Program-made: the position numbers and the translations under genes
Origin: Paraflavitalea pollutisoli
Lineage (GTDB): Bacteria > Bacteroidota > Bacteroidia > Chitinophagales > Chitinophagaceae
Direction: 5' to 3'
DNA length: 64,000 nucleotides
NCBI RefSeq assembly: GCF_029360705.1
Contig: NZ_JARKMX010000002.1
Coordinates: 558,001 to 622,000, forward strand
Notes under the pieces: model-generated
What the model was told of the DNA's origin: nothing
The model's input: the letters and a program-made list of their open reading frames with translations, nothing else
The model's database searches: none
Part shown: positions 63,834 to 64,000 of the stretch, piece by piece
How positions within the stretch are numbered: the stretch's first letter is position 1
Layout of the letters: every line of letters starts with the position of its first letter

Positions 63834-64000
63834 GGCGGGAGGCCGGTGTGCCCGCACCATCTCCCGCTTACCCAGCGGGCCAGGAATCTTCTCTACCGTG
63901 AAGCCGGCAGCCTGCATGGCCCGCCGTACATTTCCCTTCGAACAGTAGGTCACCAATATGCCACCGGGCAACAGCAGGTTGTACAAAAGCGTGAAGGCTT
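63828..64000 (-). CDS. mnmD: tRNA mnm(5)s(2)U methyltransferase MnmD-like, 3' end only
   Basis: A gene cut by the window edge; only its last 57 codons are present. The translated end reads [17 protein letters not shown], then [19 protein letters not shown], ending RPPAK. This matches the C-terminus of MnmD, the stand-alone version of the MnmC methyltransferase domain that finishes the wobble uridine modification in tRNA. The stop is at 63828-63830, inside the terminator shared with cysS. Confidence 0.75.
   Translation of the reverse strand, partial: AFTLLYNLLLPGGILVTYCSKGNVRRAMQAAGFTVEKIPGPLGKREMVRAHRPPAK

Overview
The window comes from a chromosome of a Bacteroidota, most likely a member of the Chitinophagaceae. 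Three things suggest this. Secreted proteins end in type IX secretion (T9SS) sorting domains. Several families are typical of the phylum (DUF4834, DUF3667, DUF5106-type thioredoxin proteins, GH3-family enzymes). Many starts lack a Shine-Dalgarno sequence but follow the Bacteroidota -7 box TAnnTTTG. GC content is about 50 percent by eye. No rRNA, tRNA, CRISPR array, prophage or intact insertion sequence was seen.

Layout. 1-651 is non-coding with an 11-bp tandem array. 652-8814 holds msrB, adk, a secreted esterase-like protein, two small envelope proteins and a 1258-residue T9SS subtilisin. 8962-13529 holds an HtrA-like protease without a signal peptide, a lipoprotein, and a phenylacetate-degradation pair (paaZ plus an enoyl-CoA hydratase). 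13598-17701 is fabG, then an lptB / GH3 / DUF3667 minus-strand run. 17779-23152 is metF, a periplasmic folding pair (PpiC-type isomerase and thioredoxin-like protein) and YceI. 23549-26331 is a glycosyltransferase / methyltransferase / GT-C-like membrane protein operon. 26508-31830 has an aminotransferase, two very small genes, a second glycosyltransferase, a T9SS hydrolase and a SixA-like phosphatase. 32083-38393 has two closely related NarL-type response regulators, one beside a PAS/GAF sensor kinase, separated by a long amidophosphoribosyltransferase. 38521-45168 is a SurA-like chaperone and the rimP-nusA-infB operon. 45270-49940 has DUF4834, a repeat-rich 685-bp gap, a HAD phosphatase, paaE with a TetR regulator, and a PfkB kinase. 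50052-55362 has a lamin-tail protein, a lipoprotein, asd with a striking leader, DUF2461 and an HNH protein. 55434-64000 has ligA, rlmD, two rhomboids, an EEP-family protein, cysS and the 3' end of an mnmD-like methyltransferase.

The most interesting finding is the asd leader (52533-52700). A consensus promoter drives a 20-codon ORF in which half the residues are Lys, Thr or Met, the end products of the aspartate pathway that asd serves. Its last codons can pair with the 5' arm of a strong intrinsic terminator. This is the textbook layout of ribosome-mediated attenuation. A second leader candidate (Cys-rich short ORF before cysS), two promoter-hairpin-U-tract-start leaders (rimP and the SixA-like gene), a recurring TAnnTTTG-N4-ATG start pattern suggesting leaderless transcripts, and several 11-bp-period tandem arrays in gaps add to a regulatory picture that gene annotation alone would miss. 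All functional calls are from motif reading; no database search or folding program was run.
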